Shown here: in pieces, positions 1 to 7,698 of the stretch
How positions within the stretch are numbered: the first letter of the stretch is position 1
Layout of the letters: each line of letters begins with the position of its first letter
Assembly: GCA_963781495.1 (NCBI GenBank)
Contig: CAWAFX010000004.1
Location: 287,774 to 351,773, forward strand
Reading direction: 5' to 3'
Origin: Mayfieldus sp963781495
GTDB taxonomy: Bacteria > Actinomycetota > Thermoleophilia > Solirubrobacterales > 70-9
DNA length: 64,000 nt
The notes under the pieces: generated by a model
What the model was told of the DNA's origin: nothing
Databases searched by the model: none
Seen by the model: the letters and a program-made list of their open reading frames with translations, nothing else
Program-made: the position numbers and the translations under genes

Positions 1-418
1 GGCGGGCCTCCATCGCAAGCCTGTGGCTCACCGCCGGCGGCAGGGCTCCGGTCTCGATCGAACGCAGCAGGTGCATGCCGGCGCGGTGGCTGAGCAGGTC
101 ATCGAGGCGCACCGCCCCGAGCTCGGGGTTGTCGCCGAGCGGCAGTACCTCGCCCAGGGTCGCGTCGAGGCGCAGCAGACCGTCGCGCTCTGCCAGCAGG
201 ACCAGCACCGTGATCATCGGCTTGATCGCGCAATAGACGGCCGAGTAGGTGCCGGTGCCCATCGGGCGGCCGAGCCCGTCGCTGCCAAACGCGGCGTCGA
301 GCAGGACCCGTCCGTTCCGGCTGACGTAGGCCTGGGCGCCGGTGCAGAAGTGGCCGTCCTCGACGTCGGCGGCCAACCGCGCCGCCGTGGCCTCCATCTC
401 GATGGTCGCCGCGCTCAC
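1..418 (-). CDS. Class C beta-lactamase-like serine hydrolase, 3' end outside the window
   Basis: The 139 visible residues begin at GTG 418 and run off the left edge. The N-terminal half fits the beta-lactamase/transpeptidase-like (AmpC/esterase) fold: a strand reading AYVSRNGRVLLDAAFG, then a motif aligned with the family SxxK, then the LLSHRAGMH segment that usually follows. The nucleophile position is Cys63 (C-A-I-K-P, residues 63-67) rather than serine. The start overlaps the stop of the upstream SCP2-like gene as GTGA, so the two are probably translationally coupled. The substrate cannot be told from sequence. The missing 3' half should hold the YxN and HxG-type motifs. Confidence 0.75.
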   Translation of the reverse strand, partial: MSAATIEMEATAARLAADVEDGHFCTGAQAYVSRNGRVLLDAAFGSDGLGRPMGTGTYSAVYCAIKPMITVLVLLAERDGLLRLDATLGEVLPLGDNPELGAVRLDDLLSHRAGMHLLRSIETGALPPAVSHRLAMEAR

Positions 419-1155
419 GGCCGCAGCACCGCCTCGTCGCGGGACCGAACCGCATCCACGGCCTCGCCGTACCCGCGGCTGCAGAAGATCGAGCCCCAGG
501 CGATCTCGGCCTCGACGTCGCGGCCCGGGGGCCAAGCCGCGGCGTAGGCCGGGTGCTGGACGAGCTCGAAGAAGCACATCAGCTCCGGCCAGTCGGCGCT
601 GATGCCTAGGCCGCCGGCGATCGCGTCCAGGGGCGTCAGCTCGCGCCGCCGCAGCGCCGCAAGCTCGCCGAGCGAGCACCAGACGCGGACGTCGAAATGG
701 GAGGCCTCGAGCTGCGCAAGCGCGATCAACTCCGAGCCGACCAGCGCGCCGTCGAGCCAGCGCTCGGCCAGGCCGACGTCGCCGAAGATCGTCGAGGTGA
801 CCCCGAATCCGACCGAGAGCGAAGCCCCCGGGAGCGGCGCGAAGTCGGCGCCCGGCGCAAGCCTGCACTCGGTCGCCGGCAGGGCCGGGCGCCGGTGCCC
901 CCGCGCTTCGATCTCGGCGTCGGCAAAGGCGTCGCTGGTCAGCGCCTTTCCAAGCAGCAGATCCTCGAGGCTGATATCCGAAAGACGGATCGCGAGGTCG
1001 GGTTCGCGGGCAACGGCCGTTGCGTTTAGCCGCAGCCGGCCGTCTCGAAGCGAGAGCCGCACCGCCTCGGTGGCCGAGCTGAGCGCGATGTCGAAGTCGA
1101 GGCCCGGGTCGGCCGCGATCGACTGGTTGGTCAGGACATCACGCCAGAGCGCCAA
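415..1155 (-). CDS. SCP2 (sterol carrier)-like domain protein
   Basis: A 246-residue protein starting at TTG 1155; a GGAGGAG ribosome binding site lies about 8 nt upstream and the frame offers no ATG or GTG. Residues 25-90 resemble an SCP2 lipid-binding domain: an acidic/hydrophobic strand pattern, then DLAIRLSDISLEDLLLGKAL, then EIEARG. The C-terminal ~150 residues match no family I know. Its last codons overlap the start of the serine-hydrolase-like gene. The pair may handle a hydrophobic ester or amide, with this protein holding the lipid; that is inference. No signal peptide is visible, so it is probably cytoplasmic. Confidence 0.6.
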   Translation of the reverse strand: MALWRDVLTNQSIAADPGLDFDIALSSATEAVRLSLRDGRLRLNATAVAREPDLAIRLSDISLEDLLLGKALTSDAFADAEIEARGHRRPALPATECRLAPGADFAPLPGASLSVGFGVTSTIFGDVGLAERWLDGALVGSELIALAQLEASHFDVRVWCSLGELAALRRRELTPLDAIAGGLGISADWPELMCFFELVQHPAYAAAWPPGRDVEAEIAWGSIFCSRGYGEAVDAVRSRDEAVLRP

Positions 1156-1232
1156 TGGCCCATCTCCTCCTCGCCGGCGGGCGGGAGGACCGGCCGGGCA
1201 TCAATCGCTGCACGGCCGGTCCCACACCCGCT

Positions 1233-1742
1233 TCAGTACGAACAGCCCTGACGGTTGGGCGCGACCTGATCGCAGCCGCTCGGCTGTGCCGTGTACTCCT
1301 GGTGACCGTCGATGTCGTCCCCCCAGCCATTGGAGAAGACGATCGGGCCGCCACTCAGATGCAGGTTCTCGAGAACGCTGTTGGCAGAGCCCGGCGCAAA
1401 GCAGATGTTGTGCTTTGCGCCGCTGATCCCGCCGACGTTGTCGTAGAAGCGAACCCAGCGGTTGGTGTTGTTCCAGACGCTGTCGATGTCGTCGTGCAGC
1501 GACTTGGTGGAGCAGGTGATGTAGTGGTCGTTGCGGTAGTCCAGATCGACGCTGACGCCCCGGGCGGTGAAGCAACCGCTGAAGCCGTTGTTGCCCCACT
1601 CACAGAGGCGGTTGCCGGAGCACTGGCCCAGCGACGCGCCGGCCGCTGCCGGCATCAGCAGTGCCGCCGTTGCGCCTCCAGCCGCAACAGCGGCTCCGGC
1701 GGCGATAGCGGTGCGCTTGCGCGCCCGCGAGGTCTCGATCAT
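1233..1742 (-). CDS. Secreted peptidase inhibitor family I36-like protein
   Basis: The start is ATG 1742, preceded by AGGAG; the frame is open further upstream without a better start. Residues 1-35 form a classic signal peptide (RARKR, then an alanine-rich core, cleavage near AGAS). The mature part is cysteine-rich and built like the I36/beta-gamma-crystallin fold of Streptomyces metalloproteinase inhibitor: an LCEWGNNGFSGC motif followed by W-N-N and RFYDN strands. Family members bind and block extracellular metalloproteases, but many I36-like proteins are uncharacterised. It appears to be a single-gene unit. The next gene in the same direction ends 220 bp upstream. Confidence 0.75.
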   Translation of the reverse strand: MIETSRARKRTAIAAGAAVAAGGATAALLMPAAAGASLGQCSGNRLCEWGNNGFSGCFTARGVSVDLDYRNDHYITCSTKSLHDDIDSVWNNTNRWVRFYDNVGGISGAKHNICFAPGSANSVLENLHLSGGPIVFSNGWGDDIDGHQEYTAQPSGCDQVAPNRQGCSY

Positions 1743-1961
1743 CGTTCTCCTTCCCTGGCTTCCGGTCGCCTGGCGGCATCCGGAAGGACCGTTGTAAGTA
1801 CGAGGCCTGGCGTCCGGTGGCCTCTTTCGCTGCGCCCTCCCCTCGGAGACGACGCGGCGCGAACCTAACAACGGCTTTTGGGTCCGTGTGGGGCTTCTGA
1901 CCCCGCGGTTAGCCCCGCCGAGACGGAATTCATGCCTGCAGGCCGGTGACCAAACGGTCAG

Positions 1962-2363
1962 TCAGGAGCCCGGCCGCGCGTCGGGCGGGGCGTAGCGATG
2001 GTGGAGTCCGAGCACGTTGCCGTCCGGATCCTTGAAGAACGCCTGATGGCAGACGCCGGAGTCGAGGATGTCGCCCATGAACTCGACCCCGCGCGACTCG
2101 AGTTCGGTCCGGGCCGCATCGACGTCATCGACGTGGAGCGCGATCGGGACGTTGCTGGGCGAGAACTCGACCTCGAAGGCGTCGACCTGCATCACCGCAA
2201 GGGTCAGGTTCCCGGTCTCGAACTCGCCCGCCTGCATCTCTCCCCAGCGCTTCGAGAACGGCAGCCCCAAGACCTCGCCGTAGAACTTGGCGGCGGCGTC
2301 GTAGTCGGTGGTAGGTATGCAGACGAAGTCGGTCCCGGTGACCAGCGATGTCTGAGTGCTCAT
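1962..2363 (-). CDS. VOC (glyoxalase/bleomycin resistance) family protein
   Basis: A 133-residue protein starting at ATG 2363 (MSTQTSLVTG), with AAAGGAG just upstream. It carries the paired beta-alpha-beta-beta-beta modules of the vicinal oxygen chelate fold: DFVCIPTTDYDAAAKFYGEVLG in the first half and an FFKDPDGNVLGLH segment, a typical metal-ligand region, in the second. Family members are glyoxalases, dioxygenases or antibiotic-binding proteins; the substrate is not predictable here. It is divergent from the sulfatase gene, with about 170 bp between the starts. Confidence 0.85.
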   Translation of the reverse strand: MSTQTSLVTGTDFVCIPTTDYDAAAKFYGEVLGLPFSKRWGEMQAGEFETGNLTLAVMQVDAFEVEFSPSNVPIALHVDDVDAARTELESRGVEFMGDILDSGVCHQAFFKDPDGNVLGLHHRYAPPDARPGS

Positions 2364-2535
2364 CTTCGCTCCTTTGTCGTCGCTGGCGACATCGTCGCGC
2401 ACCCGGCCCCGCGCCCGCATCTCGGTCCGCCGCCGCGACCGGCAAGCTGCCCCGATCGATCCAAGGCGTCCGGCCGGAGCCGAAACTTCCCCGCCAGGAG
2501 CGGTTTCGCTGCGGTGCCGGAGCCCACGAGCCGCT

Positions 2536-4275
2536 ATGAAGCAAACGATGACCAACCGCCCAAGATGCGGATCCCGCGCCGCGGTCATGACCGCGTTTCT
2601 GCTGGCCCTGCTGGCGCTCTGCGCCCTCGTCATCTCGGGCGGCGCCGCGGCGGCGAAGAAGAAGGTCAAGCCGCGTCCCAACGTGGTCGTGATCCAGACC
2701 GATGACCAGACCCTGGACGAGCTCTACGCCAGTTACACCCCGCCCGGCGGGCAGACGATCTACGCGATGCCCTACACCCAGCAGCTGATCGGCGCCCGCG
2801 GCGAGACCTTCTCGCGCTACTACGTCTCCTACTCGCTCTGCTGCCCCTCGCGCGTCACCCTGCTGACCGGCCGCTACGCCCACAACCACAACGTGCGCGG
2901 CAACGTCCAGCCCAACGGCGGCTATAGCGGCTTCGCCGCCCGCGCCGCCTACGACCACAACCTGGCCGTCTGGCTGCAGCGGGCCGGCTACCGGACCGTG
3001 CACATCGGCAAGTTCCTCAACGGCTACGGCGACCTGCCCTATAGCGACGGCAGCAACGTCCCGCCCGGGTGGAGCGCCTGGCACACCGTCCTTCAGGCCG
3101 ACAGCCAGCACCTCTTCTACGGCTACACGCTGAATGACAACGGCCAGGTCGACGGCCCGTTCGGCGATCCCGGCGACTCGACCACGCGCGACTACGGCGT
3201 CAAGGACGATCCCGGCTGCCCGACGGCGCCGGCCAACGGCCTGCCCTGCGTCTACGAGACCGACCTCTTCAACGGCATCGCCAGCCAGGAGATCGCCAGC
3301 ACGCCTGCGGACCGGCCGCTCTACATGCAGGTCGACTACACCGCGCCGCACGGCGACTTCCGCCGCCCCGCCGGACCGGAGCCCGCCCCCCGCCACTACG
3401 ACTCCTTCGTCGGTATCCCGCGCCCCCACAACGGCGCCCAGGGATTCAACGAGGCCGACGCCAGTGACAAGCCGGCGTTCATCCGTGACGCCCCGCCGCT
3501 GACTCCAACCGAGCAGCACACCTACCGCGTCTATTACGAGAAGGCGCTGGAGTCGCTGCGCTCGATCGACGAGGGCGTGGCGCAGATCGTCGGCTCCCTC
3601 GGCGCGGCCGGACGCCTGCACGACACCTACATCATCTTCACTTCCGACAACGGCTTCTTCTTCGGCGAGCACCGCCTCGCGGGCGGCAAGTTCCTCGCCT
3701 ATGAGCCCTCCACCCACCTCCCGTTCCTGATCCGCGGCCCCGGGATCAAGCCCGGCAGCCGCTCCGGCGAGCTGGCGGCCAACGTCGACATCGCGCCGAC
3801 CGTCCTCGAGCTGGCGCGGGCAAAGGCCAACAAGAGCATCGACGGGCGCTCGCTGGTGCCCTTCCTCAAGGATCCGTCGCTGCGGACCCGGCGGCCGATC
3901 CTCTTCGAGTCCTTCGTCGAGTCAAGCGACGTCGAGCCCAACCCCCGGGCCCAGCCCCGCGCCGGCGCCCACGTCTCGATCACGAGCCCGCCGAAGGACT
4001 ACGAGGGGATCCGCCTCGGGCCCTGGAAGTACATCGAGTGGCCGACCGGCGAGAAGGAGCTCTACGACATCGCCCGCGATCCCTACGAGCTCCACAACCG
4101 CGTCCAGGAGCCGAACCTGTTCCCGATCCGCGAGTTCCTGCACCGCCGGCTGCGGCGGCTCGAGGACTGCGTCGGGCGGGGGTGCAGGGAGGTGACGCCG
4201 GCGATCCCGCTGACCCGAAAGCAGCAGCAGCGGCAGAAGAAAAAGCAGCACAAGCACCAGCACAAGCACGCCTGA
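2536..4275 (+). CDS. Secreted arylsulfatase-type sulfatase
   Basis: A 579-residue protein; ATG 2536 gives an N-terminal signal sequence (hydrophobic residues 16-40). Sulfatases of the alkaline phosphatase superfamily hydrolyse sulfate esters. Metal-site aspartates sit at Q-T-D-D-Q near residue 56. The formylglycine motif C-x-P-S-R begins at Cys102 (C-C-P-S-R) and continues TLLTGR. The GKFLNGYG, QVDYTAPH and FTSDNGFFFGEHR segments give the usual later active-site lysine, histidine and Asp-Asn residues. The enzyme needs a formylglycine-generating enzyme, which is not in the window. The last ~20 residues are a Gln/Lys/His-rich tail, possibly metal- or wall-binding. A close relative lies at 49254-50870. 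Confidence 0.92.
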   Translation: MKQTMTNRPRCGSRAAVMTAFLLALLALCALVISGGAAAAKKKVKPRPNVVVIQTDDQTLDELYASYTPPGGQTIYAMPYTQQLIGARGETFSRYYVSYSLCCPSRVTLLTGRYAHNHNVRGNVQPNGGYSGFAARAAYDHNLAVWLQRAGYRTVHIGKFLNGYGDLPYSDGSNVPPGWSAWHTVLQADSQHLFYGYTLNDNGQVDGPFGDPGDSTTRDYGVKDDPGCPTAPANGLPCVYETDLFNGIASQEIASTPADRPLYMQVDYTAPHGDFRRPAGPEPAPRHYDSFVGIPRPHNGAQGFNEADASDKPAFIRDAPPLTPTEQHTYRVYYEKALESLRSIDEGVAQIVGSLGAAGRLHDTYIIFTSDNGFFFGEHRLAGGKFLAYEPSTHLPFLIRGPGIKPGSRSGELAANVDIAPTVLELARAKANKSIDGRSLVPFLKDPSLRTRRPILFESFVESSDVEPNPRAQPRAGAHVSITSPPKDYEGIRLGPWKYIEWPTGEKELYDIARDPYELHNRVQEPNLFPIREFLHRRLRRLEDCVGRGCREVTPAIPLTRKQQQRQKKKQHKHQHKHA

Positions 4276-4280
4276 GATGC

Positions 4281-4300
4281 GTGGGCGGGCGTCCGCCCAC
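4281..4300. terminator. Hairpin between convergent genes
   Basis: A perfect 8-bp inverted repeat (GTGGGCGG / CCGCCCAC) with loop GCGT lies just after the sulfatase stop and before the convergent cupin stop. There is no clear T-tract, so it is a likely but not certain terminator. Confidence 0.5.
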
Positions 4301-4313
4301 CGCTGGAGCTAGG

Positions 4314-4703
4314 TCAGTCGGTCCACCAGTCGGGGACGATCTCGCCGTCTCCCTCGTGGCGGGCTCCGAAGGCGATGTACTCGATCCCGTCCGGACCGCC
4401 TTCGAACTGCCGGGTCACCTTGGGGGCGACGCGAATCGCGTCCAGGCGCTCGATCTCGACGATCTCGTCGTCGAGCTTGACCCGCCCCGAGCCGGCGAGC
4501 ACCACGTAGACCTCCTCCGCCTCCTCGTGGCGGTGGGCGAACCCCTGCCGCTTGCCGGGCTTGACGCGGTGAAAGCTGGCGCCGGTGCTCTCTGACTCGA
4601 GCGCCTTGTTGGCGAACCGCGCCTCCTGGACCTCGCCGTAGCCGAAACCGGGCGCGGAGTCCTCGACTTGATCCAGCTTCGTGTGGGTGTAGGAAGCGGC
4701 CAT
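4314..4703 (-). CDS. Cupin-domain protein
   Basis: A 129-residue single-domain cupin starting at ATG 4703 behind AAGGAG. The cupin motifs are visible: G-F-A-H-R-H-E-E-A-E-E-V-Y (metal-binding His/Glu set, near residues 55-67) followed by VVLAGSGRVKLDD, and later the DAIRVAP turn. Small cupins act as dioxygenases, isomerases or ligand-binding proteins, so the role is open. It follows the MFS exporter gene with only about 27 bp between, so the two are probably one transcript and the cupin may act on the exporter's substrate. Confidence 0.85.
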   Translation of the reverse strand: MAASYTHTKLDQVEDSAPGFGYGEVQEARFANKALESESTGASFHRVKPGKRQGFAHRHEEAEEVYVVLAGSGRVKLDDEIVEIERLDAIRVAPKVTRQFEGGPDGIEYIAFGARHEGDGEIVPDWWTD

Positions 4704-4730
4704 CTCACTCCTTTGCAGCTCGGGCTTTCG

Positions 4731-6197
4731 CTAGGCGGGCTCGCGGGCGGGCTCGCCTCGCGACATCTCTGACTCGTTCTCGGCCGCGGGACGAGGCGCG
4801 GGATCGCCCTCGAGAACCGTGAACGCCACCACGATAGCCGCGACGACCAGGCCGGCCGCGACCCAGAACGCGAGGTGATAGCCGCTGGTCAGCGCCGAGG
4901 CATGGGAGTGCCCGGCGGCGATCAGGTTGCTGGTACGGGTCGCCGAGAGAGTGGCGAGGACCGCCAGGCCCAGCGCGCCGCCGACCTGGGCCGAGGTATT
5001 GACCAGGCCCGACGCGAGGCCGGCGTCCTCCATCGTCGCCCCCGACATCGCGATCGTCATCAGGGCCGGGAAGCAGAGGCCGATTCCGGTCCCGAGCAGA
5101 AGCAGGACCGGCAGTACGTCCGTGATGTAGTTGCCGTCGACCGGCGCCCGCGTGAACAGGGCCAGGCCGGCGGCCACCAGGCTGAGGCCCGGGAAGAGCA
5201 GCGTGCGGGCGCCGAAGCGGGTGATCAGCGGTTCGGTGTAGCGGAACGAAAGCGTGCCCATCGTCAGGGTCGTTGGCAGAAAGGCGAGGCCGATCTCGAG
5301 CGCGTCGTAGCCCTGGATCCGCTGCAGATAGAGCGAGCCGAGGAAGAACATCCCGAACATCCCGGCCACGGTGAGGATCTGGACCAGGTTGGCCCCAGTG
5401 AGATTGCGGGAGCGGAAGATCCGCAGCGGGATCAGCGGCTTGCGGGCGCTGGCCTCGCGGGCGACAAAGGCCGCGAGCAGCAGCAGTGAGATCGCTCCCA
5501 GCGCCAGCGTCTCACCGGCGCCCCAACCCTTCTCCGCCGCCGGCTTGACGATCGTGTAGACGCCGAGCATCAGCGAGCTGGTGATCAGCACCGCGCCGGG
5601 GATGTCGGCGCCCTCGGAGAGCCCGATTCCCGGGTCCTTCTCGACAAATCGGCTGGCGAGGAAGGCGGTGAGAAGGCCGATCGGAAGGTTGATGAAGAAG
5701 ATCCAGTGGTAGTTGATCGTCTGCGTGATCAGGCCGCCGGCGAGCAGGCCGACCGAGCCGCCGCCGGAGGCCACGAATGCAAACACGCCGATCGCCTTGG
5801 CCTGCTCCCGGGGCTGCGGGAACATGGTCACGATCATCCCCAGGATCACGGCCGAGGTCATCGCGCCGCCGATTCCCTGCACGAAGCGGGCGCCGACCAG
5901 CAGCCCCTGGCTGTTCGCGATTCCACATAGCAGCGAGGCCGTCGTGAAGACCGCGAGGCCGGCCAGGAAGATCGTCCGCCGCCCGATCAGGTCCCCGAAG
6001 CGACCGGCGAGGAGCAGCAGGCCGCCGAACGAGATCAGGTAGCCGTTGACGACCCAGGCGAGGCTCGACTGGGTGAAGCCAAGGTCGTCCTGGATCGTCG
6101 GCAGGGCGACGTTGACCACCGTCACGTCGAGGACGATCATCAGCATCCCCGTGCAGAGCACGTAGAGCGCGATCCATCGGTTGCGATCGGTTGTCAT
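4731..6197 (-). CDS. DHA2-family (EmrB/QacA type) MFS exporter
   Basis: An about 14-helix drug:proton antiporter. Motif A (GRFGDLIGRR) follows the second helix, and motif C-like glycines (GGGSVGLLAGG) lie in helix 5. The chosen start, ATG 6197 (MTTDRNRW), matches the N-terminus of the paralog at 59986-61464 and has AGGAGG 11 nt upstream; ATG 6227 would add ten residues. The paralogy is close over the whole length. The cupin gene follows directly. A 5-bp inverted repeat lies about 95 bp upstream of the start, so a local regulator is possible. The substrate is unknown. Confidence 0.9.
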   Translation of the reverse strand: MTTDRNRWIALYVLCTGMLMIVLDVTVVNVALPTIQDDLGFTQSSLAWVVNGYLISFGGLLLLAGRFGDLIGRRTIFLAGLAVFTTASLLCGIANSQGLLVGARFVQGIGGAMTSAVILGMIVTMFPQPREQAKAIGVFAFVASGGGSVGLLAGGLITQTINYHWIFFINLPIGLLTAFLASRFVEKDPGIGLSEGADIPGAVLITSSLMLGVYTIVKPAAEKGWGAGETLALGAISLLLLAAFVAREASARKPLIPLRIFRSRNLTGANLVQILTVAGMFGMFFLGSLYLQRIQGYDALEIGLAFLPTTLTMGTLSFRYTEPLITRFGARTLLFPGLSLVAAGLALFTRAPVDGNYITDVLPVLLLLGTGIGLCFPALMTIAMSGATMEDAGLASGLVNTSAQVGGALGLAVLATLSATRTSNLIAAGHSHASALTSGYHLAFWVAAGLVVAAIVVAFTVLEGDPAPRPAAENESEMSRGEPAREPA

Positions 6198-6292
6198 CGT
6201 CGGCATTGCCTCCTTTGCCATTGCCATCGACCCTTGAGACCCCCCGGGCCTTCAAAACTCATCGGTCGAAACTTCGGCGGCCACGCACCAGC

Positions 6293-6306
6293 TTAGGGAT
6301 GCCTAA
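6293..6306. promoter_or_regulatory. Small inverted repeat upstream of the exporter gene
   Basis: TTAGG-GATG-CCTAA is a perfect 5-bp inverted repeat with a 4-nt centre, in the divergent region between the MFS exporter and the small membrane protein gene. Its size suits a MarR- or TetR-type operator. The spacing does not fit a DtxR/IdeR box. Confidence 0.35.
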
Positions 6307-6433
6307 TGAGAGGTCGTGACCGCGCGGTTAAAAAGCTTTGCAGGTCAAGGAGGTGGGCGTAGGATCGTTGCCGGAAGAACCTGGTTCGTCCGCGGCCGGT
6401 AAGGAATGCCTGCCGCCTAGGAAGGGAGTCCAA

Positions 6434-6808
6434 TTGAGAGGTGCGGGTCGAACGATGTTCGCGGCGATCCTGCTGATGATCGCCGGCACGCTCAACGTCA
6501 TCTATGGCATCGGGGCGATATCCGATGCCAATTTCTATTCCCACAACACCCAGTACGTGTTCTCCAGCCTCCACACCTGGGGCTGGATCACGCTGCTGCT
6601 GGGCATCATCCAGCTGACCGGCGGGTTCTCGCTCGCGGCCGGCAACGCCTACGGGCGGGTGATCGGCCTCACCGCCGCCAGCATCGGTGCGATCGGCGCC
6701 CTGCTGTCGGTGGGCGGCGCCTATCCGTTCTGGTCGCTGGGCATCTTCGCGCTGTGCGTGATCGTGATCCACGGGATCCTCGTCTACGGCGAGCCCGAGC
6801 GCGTCTAG
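6434..6808 (+). CDS. Small four-helix membrane protein, DUF7144-like
   Basis: A 124-residue integral membrane protein. TTG 6434 is chosen because GGGAG lies about 7 nt upstream; the open frame continues further left without a binding site. Four hydrophobic stretches can be seen, starting FAAILLMIAGTLNVIYG and ending FALCVIVIHGILVYG. A polar loop with HNTQYVF lies between helices 1 and 2. The pattern resembles the DUF7144 family common in actinobacteria, for which I know no function. It appears monocistronic and ends at a strong bidirectional hairpin. Confidence 0.75.
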   Translation: MRGAGRTMFAAILLMIAGTLNVIYGIGAISDANFYSHNTQYVFSSLHTWGWITLLLGIIQLTGGFSLAAGNAYGRVIGLTAASIGAIGALLSVGGAYPFWSLGIFALCVIVIHGILVYGEPERV

Positions 6809-6813
6809 CCGCT

Positions 6814-6854
6814 GGACCACCCGCGCCCCGGCGATCCGAGGCGCGGGTGGGTCC
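6814..6854. terminator. Strong bidirectional hairpin
   Basis: GGACCACCCGCGCC pairs with GGCGCGGGTGGGTCC across a 12-nt loop, allowing one bulge. It lies between the convergent membrane protein genes and probably ends both transcripts, although the T-tract is weak. Confidence 0.55.
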
Positions 6855-6870
6855 ACGGCGGTGGCGACGC

Positions 6871-7653
6871 TCACGCTGGCCTTGATTCCGGCTCACGGGC
6901 GCGCCGTCTCCAGATCAAGCCGAAGATCCCCAGGCCGGCGAGCAGCCAGTAGGCAAGTCCGGACCCTGAGGTGAACCCGGCGCCGAGGCGCCAGGCAATG
7001 ATCTGGCCGCGACCCTGCAGGGTGGCGTACCAACTGCCCTCGATCCGGACCAGGGTCAGATTGTTGCGTTCGTCCGGATTATTCGGGTCCCAGCAGAGGC
7101 TGTCACCGCACATCGCGTAGACCTCGGTCCCGTTGGTCAGCAGCCCGGGCGGCACCCAGGAGCGGATCCGCAGCAGGTGGGTCGGTGGGCAGCACTCGCC
7201 GAGGCCGGCGAGAAGGTCGTCCTTCTTGCGCCGGTAGAGGCGGAAATGCAGCAGCGGGACACCGAGAACATCGGCGGACTCGGTGCGGGCAGGATCGTAG
7301 GCCGGGGCCCTGAGAAGAGCCGCCGGTGGCGGAGGGTCGACCAGGTCGGCCTTGACTCCGAGGGGCTGGGCCACTGTGAGCGCAGTGATCAGGGTCAACG
7401 GCAGGGCGAGCACCTGGGTGCGCGGCCAGCGATCGGAGAGGCGGGCGATGATCACGATCAGCAGCGCAGCCGGAACGATCGCCAGCAGCGCCCAGGGGTC
7501 GCCGATCAGCACCGTGATCGCCAGCAGACCGACGATCAGCGACCAGAGCGGCGGCTTGGAGCGCGCCAGGCCCGCGGCCGCGAGCAAGAGCCCGAGGCTG
7601 AGCGGCACGAGCACCAGCTCGGCGACCCCAAGGATGTGATCCAGCTGCTCCAC
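6871..7653 (-). CDS. Membrane protein of unknown function at the end of the MCE operon
   Basis: A 260-residue protein with about four transmembrane segments in residues 8-105, a soluble domain of ~120 residues, and a final helix (YWLLAGLGIFGLIW) with a basic tail. The soluble part contains a C-C-P-P segment and the MCGDSLCWDP segment, so disulfides are possible. I do not recognise the family, and it is not a YrbE/MlaE permease. It starts 45 bp after the last MCE gene on the same strand, so it is probably co-transcribed and may be an MCE accessory protein; that is inferred from position only. Confidence 0.65.
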   Translation of the reverse strand: MEQLDHILGVAELVLVPLSLGLLLAAAGLARSKPPLWSLIVGLLAITVLIGDPWALLAIVPAALLIVIIARLSDRWPRTQVLALPLTLITALTVAQPLGVKADLVDPPPPAALLRAPAYDPARTESADVLGVPLLHFRLYRRKKDDLLAGLGECCPPTHLLRIRSWVPPGLLTNGTEVYAMCGDSLCWDPNNPDERNNLTLVRIEGSWYATLQGRGQIIAWRLGAGFTSGSGLAYWLLAGLGIFGLIWRRRAREPESRPA

Positions 7654-7698
7654 GCACCGGCCGCAGCCTAGTCGCGGCCCCGACCGCCGCAGCGGCGC

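Noticed and set aside
2125..3717. 530-residue frame antisense to the sulfatase
   Set aside because: Val/Gly/Arg-rich shadow of a real gene in high-GC DNA, without family motifs.
6293..6306. DtxR/IdeR iron box
   Set aside because: The arms TTAGG and CCTAA are present but spaced 4 nt rather than 9, and the central bases do not fit.
6871..7653. YrbE/MlaE permease of the MCE operon
   Set aside because: Helix layout and sequence do not match; it has a large soluble domain and lacks the conserved permease loop.
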